The notes beneath the pieces were generated by a model. That model worked only from the letters and a program-made list of their open reading frames with translations, was not told where the DNA came from and searched no databases. Position numbers and translations under genes: made by a program. 64,000 nucleotides of DNA from contig NZ_WMJZ01000013.1 in the NCBI RefSeq assembly GCF_009711095.1, positions 1 through 64,000 of the forward strand. Direction: 5' to 3'. Below are positions 19,113 to 27,507 of the stretch, piece after piece; position 1 is the first letter of the stretch; each line of letters starts with the position of its first letter. Source of the stretch: Intestinirhabdus alba. Its GTDB lineage: Bacteria; Pseudomonadota; Gammaproteobacteria; Enterobacterales; Enterobacteriaceae.

Positions 19113-21557
19113 ATGAAAACGGAAAACCCCAATGCCGTACTGGCAGCTGAGGTGAGTCGTCGTGGACTGGTTAAAACAACGGCGATAGGAAGTCTGGCAC
19201 TGGCCAGCAGCGCCTTTAGCCTGCCATTTACCCGCATTGCCAGCGCAGCGGAAGCGATTAACCCGACACCGCCAGAGGAAAAAGTTATCTGGAGCGCCTG
19301 CACGGTGAACTGCGGTAGCCGCTGCCCGCTGCGCATGCACGTGGTGGATAACGTCATCAAGTATGTAGAAACCGATAACACCGGCGACGACGACTATGAA
19401 GGTCTGCACCAGGTTCGCGCCTGCCTGCGCGGCCGCTCAATGCGTCGCCGGGTCTACAATCCGGACCGCCTTAAGCAGCCGATGAAGCGCGTTGGCAAGC
19501 GCGGTGAAGGTAAATTCGAGCCGATCGGCTGGGATGAGGCCTATGACATCATCGTCAGCAACATGCAGCGCCTGATCAAAGAGTACGGCAACGAATCCAT
19601 CTATCTGAACTACGGCACCGGCACGCTGGGCGGCACCATGACGCGCTCCTGGCCGCCGGGCGATACGCTGATCGCCCGCCTGATGAACTGCTGCGGCGGT
19701 TACCTGAACCACTACGGTGACTACTCTTCCGCGCAGATTGCCGAAGGCCTGAACTATACCTACGGCGGCTGGGCGGACGGCAACAGCCCCTCCGATATTG
19801 AAAACAGTAAGCTGGTGGTGCTGTTCGGCAATAACCCCGGTGAAACCCGCATGAGCGGCGGTGGGGTAACGTACTATCTGGAGCAGGCGCGAGAGAAGTC
19901 GAACGCACGCATGATTATTATCGATCCGCGCTATACCGATACCGGCGCGGGCCGTGAAGATGAGTGGATCCCGATCCGTCCGGGGACGGATGCCGCGCTG
20001 GTCAACGCGCTGGCCTGGGTGATGATCGAAGAAAACATGGTCGATCAGCCGTTCCTCGATAAATACTGCATCGGCTATGACGAAAAGATCCTGCCGGCAA
20101 GCGCGCCGAAAAACGGCCACTATAAGGCTTACATCCTGGGCCAGGGCGATGACGGCATCGCCAAAACCCCGGAATGGGCGGCGCAGATTACCGGTATTCC
20201 GGCCGAGCGCATCGTCAGGCTGGCGCGTGAAATCGGCAGTACCAAACCGGTTTATATCAGCCAGGGCTGGGGTCCGCAGCGCCATGCGAACGGTGAAATT
20301 GCCACCCGCGCGATCTCCATGCTGGCGATCCTTACCGGGAATGTCGGGATTAACGGCGGTAACACAGGTGCTCGCGAAGGCTCCTACGAGCTGCCGTTTG
20401 TGCGTATGCCGACCCTGGAAAACCCGGTTGAAACCAGCATCTCTATGTTTATGTGGACCGATGCGATCGTACGCGGCCCGGAGATGACCGCGCTGCGCGA
20501 CGGCGTTCGCGGCAAAGATAAGCTGGATGTGCCGATCAAGATGATCTGGAACTATGCCGGCAACTGCCTGATCAACCAGCACTCTGAGATCAACCGCACC
20601 CATGAGATCCTGCAGGACGACAAGAAGTGCGAGCTGATCGTGGTGATCGACTGCCATATGACTTCTTCAGCGAAGTATGCCGATATTCTGCTGCCGGACT
20701 GCACGGCGTCCGAGCAGATGGACTTCGCGCTGGACGCCTCCTGCGGGAATATGTCCTACGTGATCTTCACCGACCAGGTAATTAAGCCTTATTTCGAGTG
20801 CCGGACCATCTATCAGATGACCAGCGATCTGGCAAAACGCCTTGGCGTAGAGCAGCAGTTCACCGAAGGACGCACCCACGAAGAGTGGATGCGCCATCTG
20901 TACCAGCAGTCGCGTGAAGCGATTCCTGAGCTGCCGAGCTTTGAGGAGTTCCGCAAGCAGGGGATCTTTAAGAAGCGCGATCCGGAGGGGCATCACGTTG
21001 CCTATAAAGCGTTCCGGGAAGATCCGCTGGCCAATCCGCTGTCCACGCCGTCGGGTAAAATCGAGATCTACTCGCAGGCGCTGGCGGAAATCGCCGCCAC
21101 CTGGGAGCTGCCGGAAGGCGATGTGATCGATCCGCTGCCGATCTACACCCCGGGCTTTGAAAGCCGTAACGATCCGCTGATCGAAGAGTATCCGCTGCAG
21201 CTAACCGGCTTCCACTATAAGTCTCGCGTTCACTCCACCTACGGCAACGTCGATGTCCTGAAGGCCGCCTGCCGTCAGGAGATGTGGATCAACCCACTGG
21301 ATGCGAAGCAGCGCGGGATTAACAACGGCGATAAGGTGCGCATTTACAACGGCCGCGGCGAGCTGCATATCGAAGCGAAAGTGACGCCGAGAATGATGCC
21401 GGGCGTGGTGGCGCTGGGGGAAGGGGCATGGTATGACCCGGACGCGAAGCGCGTTGACCAGGGCGGCTGTATTAACGTGCTGACGACTCAGCGACCGTCT
21501 CCTCTTGCCAAGGGGAACCCATCACATACTAACCTCGTTCAGGTTGAAAAGGTGTAA
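19113..21557 (+). CDS. dmsA: Dimethyl sulfoxide reductase catalytic subunit DmsA
   Basis: DmsA reduces DMSO, TMAO and related oxides as the last step of anaerobic respiration. It is 814 residues, as in E. coli. The N-terminus carries a Tat signal (SRRGLVKTTAIG) cut near residue 46. Cysteines at 63, 67, 71 and 104 bind the FS0 [4Fe-4S] cluster, and the molybdo-bis-MGD fold follows, with TGTLGGTMTRSW around the serine Mo ligand. It is first in a three-gene operon; dmsB begins 10 bp after its stop. No truncation is seen. The DmsD chaperone is not in the window. Confidence 0.98.
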   Translation: MKTENPNAVLAAEVSRRGLVKTTAIGSLALASSAFSLPFTRIASAAEAINPTPPEEKVIWSACTVNCGSRCPLRMHVVDNVIKYVETDNTGDDDYEGLHQVRACLRGRSMRRRVYNPDRLKQPMKRVGKRGEGKFEPIGWDEAYDIIVSNMQRLIKEYGNESIYLNYGTGTLGGTMTRSWPPGDTLIARLMNCCGGYLNHYGDYSSAQIAEGLNYTYGGWADGNSPSDIENSKLVVLFGNNPGETRMSGGGVTYYLEQAREKSNARMIIIDPRYTDTGAGREDEWIPIRPGTDAALVNALAWVMIEENMVDQPFLDKYCIGYDEKILPASAPKNGHYKAYILGQGDDGIAKTPEWAAQITGIPAERIVRLAREIGSTKPVYISQGWGPQRHANGEIATRAISMLAILTGNVGINGGNTGAREGSYELPFVRMPTLENPVETSISMFMWTDAIVRGPEMTALRDGVRGKDKLDVPIKMIWNYAGNCLINQHSEINRTHEILQDDKKCELIVVIDCHMTSSAKYADILLPDCTASEQMDFALDASCGNMSYVIFTDQVIKPYFECRTIYQMTSDLAKRLGVEQQFTEGRTHEEWMRHLYQQSREAIPELPSFEEFRKQGIFKKRDPEGHHVAYKAFREDPLANPLSTPSGKIEIYSQALAEIAATWELPEGDVIDPLPIYTPGFESRNDPLIEEYPLQLTGFHYKSRVHSTYGNVDVLKAACRQEMWINPLDAKQRGINNGDKVRIYNGRGELHIEAKVTPRMMPGVVALGEGAWYDPDAKRVDQGGCINVLTTQRPSPLAKGNPSHTNLVQVEKV

Positions 21558-21567
21558 GGAGTAACCG

Positions 21568-22185
21568 ATGACAACTCAGTATGGATTTTTTATTGACTCC
21601 AGCCGTTGCACCGGTTGCAAAACCTGTGAACTGGCCTGTAAAGATTATAAAGATTTGACCCCGGAGGTCAGCTACCGTCGCATTTATGAGTATGCGGGCG
21701 GCGACTGGCAGGAGGACAACGGCGTCTGGCATCAGAACGTCTTTGCCTACTATCTCTCCATCTCCTGTAACCACTGCGCCGATCCGGCCTGCACCAAGGT
21801 TTGCCCGAGCGGGGCGATGCACAAGCGCGATGACGGGTTTGTGGTGGTGAATGAAGAGGTCTGCATCGGCTGCCGTTACTGCCATATGGCCTGCCCGTAC
21901 GGCGCTCCGCAGTATAACGAAGCGAAAGGGCACATGACCAAATGCGACGGCTGCCACGACCGCGTCGCCGACGGCAAAAAGCCAATCTGCGTCGAGTCCT
22001 GCCCGCTGCGTGCGCTCGACTTCGGGCCGATCGACGAGCTGCGTAAGAAACACGGCGATCTGGCGGCGGTTGCGCCGCTGCCGGGAGCGCACTTTACGAA
22101 GCCGAACATTGTGATTAAACCAAACGCCAACAGCCGCCCGACCGGGGATACCACCGGTTATCTGGCCAATCCGAAGGAGGTGTAA
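21568..22185 (+). CDS. dmsB: Dimethyl sulfoxide reductase iron-sulfur subunit DmsB
   Basis: This 205-residue subunit passes electrons from DmsC to DmsA through four [4Fe-4S] clusters. Four groups of four cysteines are visible: CTGCKTCELAC, CNHCADPACTKVC, CIGCRYCHMAC and CDGC with CVESC. It has no signal peptide of its own and travels with DmsA through Tat. AAGGAG lies before the ATG. It sits between dmsA and dmsC, with 1 bp between its stop and dmsC. Confidence 0.98.
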   Translation: MTTQYGFFIDSSRCTGCKTCELACKDYKDLTPEVSYRRIYEYAGGDWQEDNGVWHQNVFAYYLSISCNHCADPACTKVCPSGAMHKRDDGFVVVNEEVCIGCRYCHMACPYGAPQYNEAKGHMTKCDGCHDRVADGKKPICVESCPLRALDFGPIDELRKKHGDLAAVAPLPGAHFTKPNIVIKPNANSRPTGDTTGYLANPKEV

Positions 22186-22186
22186 A

Positions 22187-23050
22187 ATGGGAAATGGATG
22201 GCATGAATGGCCGTTAATGATCTTCACGGTCTTTGGTCAGTGCGTGGTCGGCGGTTTTATCGTGATGGCCCTGGCGCTGATGAAAGGTGATGAGCGCGCG
22301 GAGGTCCGCCAGCGCATTATTGTCTGCATGTTCGGGCTGTGGGTGCTGATGGGCATTGGCTTTATCGCCTCTATGCTGCATCTTGGTTCGCCCATGCGCG
22401 CCTTCAATTCGCTCAACCGGGTCGGCGCGTCGGCGCTGAGTAATGAAATCGCCAGCGGCTCGATCTTCTTTGCCGTCGGCGGTATCGGCTGGCTGCTGGC
22501 GCTGCTGAAGAAGCTGCCGTCGGCGATCCGCAGCCTGTGGCTGGTCCTGACTATGGTACTGGGCGTGATCTTTATCTGGATGATGGCGCGCGTTTATAAC
22601 GGTATTGATACCGTGCCGACCTGGTACAGCGTCTGGACGCCGCTGGGCTTCTTCCTGACCATGTTCCTCGGCGGGCCGCTGCTGGGCTGTCTGCTGCTGC
22701 GCGCCGCGGGGTATGAAGGCCGGGCGATGCGTCTGTGGCCGGTGGTATCGCTGCTGGCGCTGGTGGTTAGCGCGATGATGTCGGTGATGCAGGGGGCGGA
22801 GCTGGCAACCATTCACAGCTCAATCCAGCAGGCCGCGGCGTTGGTGCCGGACTACGGCTCGCTGATGGCCTGGAGGATCGTACTGCTGGCGGTGGCGCTG
22901 TGCTTCTGGATCGTGCCGCAGTTGAAGGGGCAACAGCCCGCCGTATCGCTGCTTTCGATCGCCTTTATCCTGCTGCTGGTGGGTGAACTGATCGGTCGCG
23001 GCGTGTTCTACGGCCTGCATATGACCGTAGGCGTGGCGATAACGGGATAA
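22187..23050 (+). CDS. dmsC: Dimethyl sulfoxide reductase membrane anchor DmsC
   Basis: This 287-residue integral membrane subunit has about eight hydrophobic helices. It anchors DmsAB to the periplasmic face and oxidises menaquinol. Length and the N-terminus MGNGWHEWPLMIFTVFGQ match E. coli. AAGGAGGTGTAA at the end of dmsB is its ribosome-binding site, overlapping the dmsB stop, which indicates tight coupling. A strong terminator follows about 100 bp downstream. Confidence 0.97.
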   Translation: MGNGWHEWPLMIFTVFGQCVVGGFIVMALALMKGDERAEVRQRIIVCMFGLWVLMGIGFIASMLHLGSPMRAFNSLNRVGASALSNEIASGSIFFAVGGIGWLLALLKKLPSAIRSLWLVLTMVLGVIFIWMMARVYNGIDTVPTWYSVWTPLGFFLTMFLGGPLLGCLLLRAAGYEGRAMRLWPVVSLLALVVSAMMSVMQGAELATIHSSIQQAAALVPDYGSLMAWRIVLLAVALCFWIVPQLKGQQPAVSLLSIAFILLLVGELIGRGVFYGLHMTVGVAITG

Positions 23051-23155
23051 CGTCGGGGCGGCTGGTGCTTCGTCTGTCAGAGGTGGTGCCAGCCGGTTTA
23101 CAGCTCAAACGTCCGATGGTCAGACCGGGGTCAGCCTCCCGGCGAGACCGCCGAT

Positions 23156-23197
23156 AACCCTGCGACTCAACCCTGTGTCGCAGGGTTTTATTTTTTC
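23156..23197 (+). terminator. dmsABC terminator
   Basis: AACCCTGCGAC (23156-23166) and GTCGCAGGGTT (23177-23187) form a perfect 11-bp stem with a 10-nt loop, followed by TTATTTTTT. Strong rho-independent terminator. Confidence 0.92.
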
Positions 23198-23283
23198 CTG
23201 GCGTTCGGCTGTGAAGTACAACGCGGGAAACGACGCCTTTCTCCGTAATCTGACCGGAGCCGGCCTCCTGGTCAGGTTGATAA

Positions 23284-23321
23284 CAAAGAGGGAAAACGTG
23301 TTTTCCCCTCTTTGCGTTTTT
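23284..23321 (+). terminator. Second rightward terminator-like hairpin downstream of dmsC
   Basis: CAAAGAGGGAAAAC pairs with GTTTTCCcCTCTTTG (one bulged C) across a 2-nt gap, followed by GCGTTTTTC. There is no gene between it and the previous terminator, so it is either a back-up or the end of an unannotated short RNA. Confidence 0.75.
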
Positions 23322-23440
23322 CAGTCAAAAATCAACGAATTGATTTTATTGTTTATTTTTCCGGCGTTGCGGAACGAACCTGTTCGTCCTGATTTTGTAT
23401 GAACCGCTGCAAATCACGCCATAAGGGATCGGTAAGACGT

Positions 23441-23457
23441 GGCCCGGCAGCCGGGCC
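23441..23457 (-). terminator. GC-rich hairpin at the end of ycaC
   Basis: GGCCCGGC and GCCGGGCC form an 8-bp perfect stem separated by one base, 5 nt past the ycaC stop. In practice the loop opens to about 3 nt. There is no T run on the ycaC strand, so its role in termination is uncertain. Confidence 0.4.
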
Positions 23458-23461
23458 GCGC

Positions 23462-24088
23462 TTATTGCCCCCTGGTCAGCGTATCGTAGCTGGTCATCAG
23501 ATTACGATAATCGGGAATGTGACTGGAGAACAGCGCCGCCAGCCCTTCAACGTCGTTGCGCCAGTCGCGGTGCAGCTCGCAGGCGATGCCAAACCACGTC
23601 ATCAGCTGGGCACCGGCCTGCGACATGCGATCCCACGCCGAGTGGCGGGTGATCTCATTAAAGGTGCCTGAGGCGTCGGTCACCACAAAAACCTCAAAGC
23701 CCTCCTCAATGGCTGACAGCGCCGGGAACGCCACGCAGACTTCGGTCACGACCCCCGCAATGATCAGCTGTTTTTTCCCCGTCGCCTTCACCGCCTTAAC
23801 AAAATCCTCGTTATCCCAGGCGTTGATATTGCCGGGACGGGCAATATAGGGCGCGTCGGGAAACTGGGCTTTTAATTCCGGCACCAGCGGTCCGTTGGGT
23901 CCCGCTTCAAAGCTGGTGGTAAGGATGGTTGGCAGACCGAAATACTTCGCCAGGTCGCCCAATGCCAGCACGTTGTTTTTAAATTTATCAGGCTCTATAT
24001 CCCGCACCAGCGAGAGCAGGCCGGCCTGATGGTCCACTAACAGCACCGCCGCATTATTTTTATCGAGACGAACATAGGATTTTGTCAT
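23462..24088 (-). CDS. ycaC: YcaC family isochorismatase-fold hydrolase
   Basis: The start at 24088 (MTKSYVRLDKNNAAVLLVDH, with GGAG upstream) gives 208 residues, the E. coli length; the open frame continues 91 codons upstream without family support. The isochorismatase-like fold has its catalytic triad in place: Asp in LLVDHQ, Lys near KQLIIAG, and the nucleophile Cys in VTEVCVAF. E. coli YcaC forms an octamer; its natural substrate is not settled. The position between dmsC and ycaD is the same as in E. coli. Confidence 0.95.
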   Translation of the reverse strand: MTKSYVRLDKNNAAVLLVDHQAGLLSLVRDIEPDKFKNNVLALGDLAKYFGLPTILTTSFEAGPNGPLVPELKAQFPDAPYIARPGNINAWDNEDFVKAVKATGKKQLIIAGVVTEVCVAFPALSAIEEGFEVFVVTDASGTFNEITRHSAWDRMSQAGAQLMTWFGIACELHRDWRNDVEGLAALFSSHIPDYRNLMTSYDTLTRGQ

Positions 24089-24400
24089 CCTCTTCTCCAG
24101 TGAGAACCGAAAGTGCCCTGTAAACGACCAGGATGTGTGTCTTGCCTTCAAAGCATAGACCGGAAAAATAATACCGTCGGGACCATGAAATTTTTCGACC
24201 GAACAAAAGGTGATAATTTCGCTACTGTTCAATAAAAACAATGGGATGGAGAGGATCCGATCCGCTTTATTCTGTTCAAGAATTAGTAATTCAAATCGTC
24301 GTTCCCAAAAGCGCGGCGCGGCGTGATGTCCGCCGATTGACAATGTTTTTGTTGGTGTCATGATGCGCGTGAAATTTGAACTTCCTCACGGTTCCCGACC
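24089..24400. other. Divergent ycaC-ycaD intergenic region
   Basis: The 312 bp contain no supported gene. The middle part is AT-rich compared with its surroundings. It must hold promoters for ycaC (leftward) and ycaD (rightward). I could not pick a -10/-35 pair with confidence on either strand. The upstream extension of the ycaC open frame (to 24361) lies here but looks non-coding. Confidence 0.45.
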
Positions 24401-25549
24401 ATGTCCACCTATACCCGGCCCGTCATGCTTTTGCTGTCCGGCCTGCTTTTGTTGACCCTGGCGATCGCGGTATTAAATACGCTGGTCCCCCTCTGGCTCG
24501 CCCAGGAAAGGCTGCCGACCTGGCAGGTTGGCGTTGTCAGTTCGTCATATTTTACCGGTAACCTTGCGGGAACGGTGCTGACCGGTTATCTCATTAAGCG
24601 CTTTGGCTTTAACCGCAGCTACTATCTGGCATCGCTGATCTTCGCCGCGGGCTGCGTTGGCCTTGGCGTGACGCCAGGCTTCTGGAGCTGGCTGGGCTGG
24701 CGTTTTATCGCCGGCGTCGGCTGCGCCATGATTTGGGTGGTCGTGGAAAGCGCGCTGATGTGCAGCGGCACCTCGCGCAACCGCGGGCGGCTGCTGGCCG
24801 CCTATATGATGATTTACTACGTGGGGACGTTCCTGGGCCAGTTGCTGGTCAGCAAGCTGTCGACGGCGCTGATGAGCGTTCTGCCGTGGGCTACCGCGCT
24901 AATCCTGGCGGGTATTTTGCCGCTGCTCTTTACCCGCATTGTTAACCAGAGCGCCGAAGAGCAGACCATGACGCCCATTAGCAGTATGCTGAAGCTGCGC
25001 CAGGCGCGGCTGGGCATCAACGGCTGTATTATTTCCGGGATTGTGCTGGGGTCGCTGTACGGCCTGATGCCGCTCTACCTTCGTGACCTGGGCATCAGCA
25101 ACGCCAATGTCGGTTTCTGGATGGCGGTGCTGGTGAGCGCGGGCATCCTCGGACAGTGGCCCATTGGCCGCCTGGCGGATCGCTTTGGGCGTCTGCTGGT
25201 GCTGCGGGTGCAGGTGTTCGTGGCGATCCTCGGCAGCGTTGCGATGCTGAGCCAGGCGGCGATGGCCCCGGCGCTGTTTATCCTCGGCGCGGCGGGGTTT
25301 ACCCTCTATCCCGTGGCGATGGCCTGGGCCTGCGAAAAGGTTGAGCGTCATCAGCTCGTCGCCATGAACCAGGCGCTGCTGCTCAGCTATACCGTGGGCA
25401 GCCTGTCAGGCCCCACCCTGACCGCCATGCTGATGCAAAATTTCTCCGATAAGATGCTGTTTATCACCATCGCCAGCGTGTCATTTATTTATCTGCTGAT
25501 GCTGCTGCGTAACGCGGGCCAGAGGCCGAATCCGGTCGCCCACGTTTAA
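24401..25549 (+). CDS. ycaD: MFS transporter YcaD
   Basis: This 382-residue inner-membrane protein has about 12 hydrophobic segments and the MFS loop 2-3 motif seen as [14 protein letters not shown], with a second copy [11 protein letters not shown] in the C-terminal half. It matches E. coli YcaD from the first residue ([20 protein letters not shown]) to the end. The substrate is unknown. The ATG lies after GTTCCCGACC, with no strong ribosome-binding site. A terminator follows at 25582. Confidence 0.94.
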   Translation: MSTYTRPVMLLLSGLLLLTLAIAVLNTLVPLWLAQERLPTWQVGVVSSSYFTGNLAGTVLTGYLIKRFGFNRSYYLASLIFAAGCVGLGVTPGFWSWLGWRFIAGVGCAMIWVVVESALMCSGTSRNRGRLLAAYMMIYYVGTFLGQLLVSKLSTALMSVLPWATALILAGILPLLFTRIVNQSAEEQTMTPISSMLKLRQARLGINGCIISGIVLGSLYGLMPLYLRDLGISNANVGFWMAVLVSAGILGQWPIGRLADRFGRLLVLRVQVFVAILGSVAMLSQAAMAPALFILGAAGFTLYPVAMAWACEKVERHQLVAMNQALLLSYTVGSLSGPTLTAMLMQNFSDKMLFITIASVSFIYLLMLLRNAGQRPNPVAHV

Positions 25550-25581
25550 CCTGCGCAGGGGAGCCAGGTTGCCGCCTGCCC

Positions 25582-25616
25582 TTTACGCTTTTCGGGAAGC
25601 GTAAACGCTCTTTTTC
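25582..25616 (+). terminator. ycaD terminator
   Basis: TTTACGCTT (25582-25590) and AAGCGTAAA (25597-25605) with a 6-nt loop, followed by CGCTCTTTTT. Good rho-independent form. Confidence 0.8.
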
Positions 25617-25702
25617 TGGCGTGGCGGATCGCTCCTCTTTTCCGGTAGGCACCGGGCGGTTAAAAAAACGCCTGCGGTGAATCCGGGCGGGGGAGGTAGA
25701 GA

Positions 25703-26497
25703 TCACGGCAGTGGCACCAGCCTGGCCGGCACGTCGTATTCCTTGCCGTTATAGCGCAGCGTCAGGCTGGCCCTGCCCGGTGTATCCTTCGTGGCGCATT
25801 CGCCATCAGCGTTAATATAGGTTGCGGAGGTCACGCTTTTTTCGCTTACCCGAATATCGGCGTACCCCTGATGAGAAACGGGGGCAATGGCAAGAGTACG
25901 TTTGATATCCAAAAACTCGCCGGCGCAGTTGCCGTCCCACTCTCCGCTGCCATCCTCCAACAGAATGCCTTTTAATATGCGGCGCAGCCGATTATTTTCA
26001 ATCACATACAGGGATAATGCGCTTTCTCTGAAAGGATTAACGCGCGAGCTGCCGCTGCGCGCGATATGCAGGCCAAACGCCAGCTGGTCGGGGGAAACCT
26101 TCCAGCGCGCGGTATCGAGGGTTAGCCGGGTAATACGGAACACGTCATCGCTCATCTGGTCGGGCAGGCGCAGGCGCTGCTTTACGTTCAGGGTGGCGGA
26201 ATCCAGCACCAGCAGCTCCAGATCGCCGGTGTGATAGTTTTCCGTTTCTTCTTTAAGATCGACCATCAGAGGAACGGCGGCAAGGGTTAGTTCTGGACGG
26301 GCTGGCCAGACGCGACAGAAAGCCTGCTGCGGGGTATCGCCATTGGTGGTGATCAAACGTCCCTCGCGGGTCATCACGCCTTCCGCCGTCGGCGTTGCCT
26401 CCGGCCAGACGTGCTTAACGATGGCGTCGATACGGCAGTCGGTGGCGCTGGCGCACTGCGCCGTCAGCAGCACTATTCCTGATATGAGTAAACGCAT
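25703..26497 (-). CDS. Periplasmic protein of unknown function
   Basis: I do not recognise this 264-residue protein. It opens with a signal peptide (MRLLISGIVLLTAQCASA, cut before TDCRID). A Cys in the hydrophobic part (TAQCAS) is not in a clear lipobox, so a soluble periplasmic form is more likely. The mature part has four Cys (in TDCR, FCRV, GNCAG and GECAT), enough for two disulfides, and is mostly polar with alternating hydrophobic residues, suggesting beta structure. It is convergent with ycaD and runs the same way as pflA, starting 46 bp after the pflA stop. E. coli K-12 has ycaM/ycaN/ycaK at this site, so this is an accessory or lineage-specific gene. Length and codon use look like a real gene. 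Confidence 0.8.
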   Translation of the reverse strand: MRLLISGIVLLTAQCASATDCRIDAIVKHVWPEATPTAEGVMTREGRLITTNGDTPQQAFCRVWPARPELTLAAVPLMVDLKEETENYHTGDLELLVLDSATLNVKQRLRLPDQMSDDVFRITRLTLDTARWKVSPDQLAFGLHIARSGSSRVNPFRESALSLYVIENNRLRRILKGILLEDGSGEWDGNCAGEFLDIKRTLAIAPVSHQGYADIRVSEKSVTSATYINADGECATKDTPGRASLTLRYNGKEYDVPARLVPLP

Positions 26498-26543
26498 TGC
26501 TTCCCTTACTGGCTACCGTTAACGGAAAGGGCGGCCCTTTCGC

Positions 26544-27284
26544 TTAATACATCACTTTATGACCGTACTGCTCAAGGATACCCTTCACGCGCTCCATGGT
26601 CTCTTTTTTCGGCGGATGGACGCCGTCCAGCTTGTACTCTTCGCCCATCGCCACCCATTTATGCTTGCCCAGCTCGTGGTAGGGCAGCAGCTCAATTTTT
26701 TCTACGTTGCCCATGTCGCGGGTAAACTCGCCGAGGCGATGGGCGGAGTCGTCGTCGTCGGACCAGCCCGGAACCACCACGTAGCGAATCCACACCTTGA
26801 CGTTTTTCTGCGCCAGATAGCGTGCAAACTCCAGCGTACGATGGTTCGATACGCCCACCAGATTCTGGTGGATCTCATCGTTCATCTGCTTAAGGTCGAG
26901 CATGACCAGGTCGGTCACCTCCAGCAGCTCGTCAATCACCGGATCGTAGCGGCGCACAAAGCCGTTGGTGTCGAGGCAGGTGTGGATACCCTCTTTTTTA
27001 CAGGCGCGGAACCAGTCGCGGACAAACTCCGCCTGCAGAATAGCCTCGCCGCCTGACGCGGTGACCCCGCCGCCGGAGGCGTTCATAAAGTGACGATAGG
27101 TAACGACCTCTTTCATCAGCTCTTCAACGGTTACCTCTTTACCGCCATGGGTGTCCCAGGTATCGCGGTTATGGCAATACAGGCAGCGCATCAGGCAGCC
27201 CTGGAAGAAGGTGATAAAGCGGATGCCCGGGCCGTCAACCGTACCACAGGATTCAAAGGAGTGAATGCGACCAATTGCTGACAT
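26544..27284 (-). CDS. pflA: Pyruvate formate-lyase activating enzyme
   Basis: PflA is a radical-SAM enzyme that makes the glycyl radical on PflB under anaerobic conditions. The start at 27284 ([10 protein letters not shown]) gives 246 residues, the E. coli length; an in-frame ATG 18 codons upstream lacks support. The [4Fe-4S]-binding CxxxCxxC is visible as CLMRCLYC (Cys 29, 33, 36). The protein is almost identical to E. coli through to GHKVMY. It lies 223 bp after pflB on the same strand, behind the pflB terminator, and so has its own promoter or read-through. Confidence 0.98.
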   Translation of the reverse strand: MSAIGRIHSFESCGTVDGPGIRFITFFQGCLMRCLYCHNRDTWDTHGGKEVTVEELMKEVVTYRHFMNASGGGVTASGGEAILQAEFVRDWFRACKKEGIHTCLDTNGFVRRYDPVIDELLEVTDLVMLDLKQMNDEIHQNLVGVSNHRTLEFARYLAQKNVKVWIRYVVVPGWSDDDDSAHRLGEFTRDMGNVEKIELLPYHELGKHKWVAMGEEYKLDGVHPPKKETMERVKGILEQYGHKVMY

Positions 27285-27442
27285 TGCGGTGATTCTCCAG
27301 AAGTGGCCCATCCGGGGCCGTGTTGGCGCACAGCTCATCGGCTGTGTCGAGTCTGTTTTGACGGCTACCCATTAACATATAGATAGCTGGCAAAGCAGGC
27401 TTCAGGCCTGTCTAATGCTCTGGTTACGCTCTTTGATGGTAA

Positions 27443-27468
27443 AAAGGCTCCACTGACGTGGAGCCTTT
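27443..27468 (-). terminator. focA-pflB terminator
   Basis: AAAGGCTCCAC (27443-27453) and GTGGAGCCTTT (27458-27468) form an 11-bp stem with a 4-nt loop. On the pflB strand it is followed by a T run. It lies 40 nt after the pflB stop. Confidence 0.9.
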
Positions 27469-27507
27469 ATCATACGCTTTTTAACGCGCGAATTCAGTCA
27501 GTACCCA

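Larger units (their letters stand above)
23051..23461. other. Intergenic region between dmsC and ycaC with several hairpins
   Basis: The 411 bp between the convergent dmsC and ycaC hold no supported gene but at least four strong inverted repeats: the dmsC terminator (23156-23197), a CTGACC/GGTCAG hairpin (about 23258-23278), a second terminator-like hairpin with a T run (23284-23321), and a GGCCCGGC/GCCGGGCC hairpin near the ycaC stop. A 75-codon open frame (23175-23402) runs through the hairpins and has no ribosome-binding site. Confidence 0.6.

Noticed and set aside
23175-23402. A 75-codon plus-strand open frame downstream of dmsC.
   Set aside because: It starts inside the dmsC terminator and runs through a second terminator hairpin; no ribosome-binding site.
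24089-24361. A 91-codon N-terminal extension of ycaC.
   Set aside because: The 208-residue form matches the family and has its own ribosome-binding site; the extension is AT-rich non-coding sequence.
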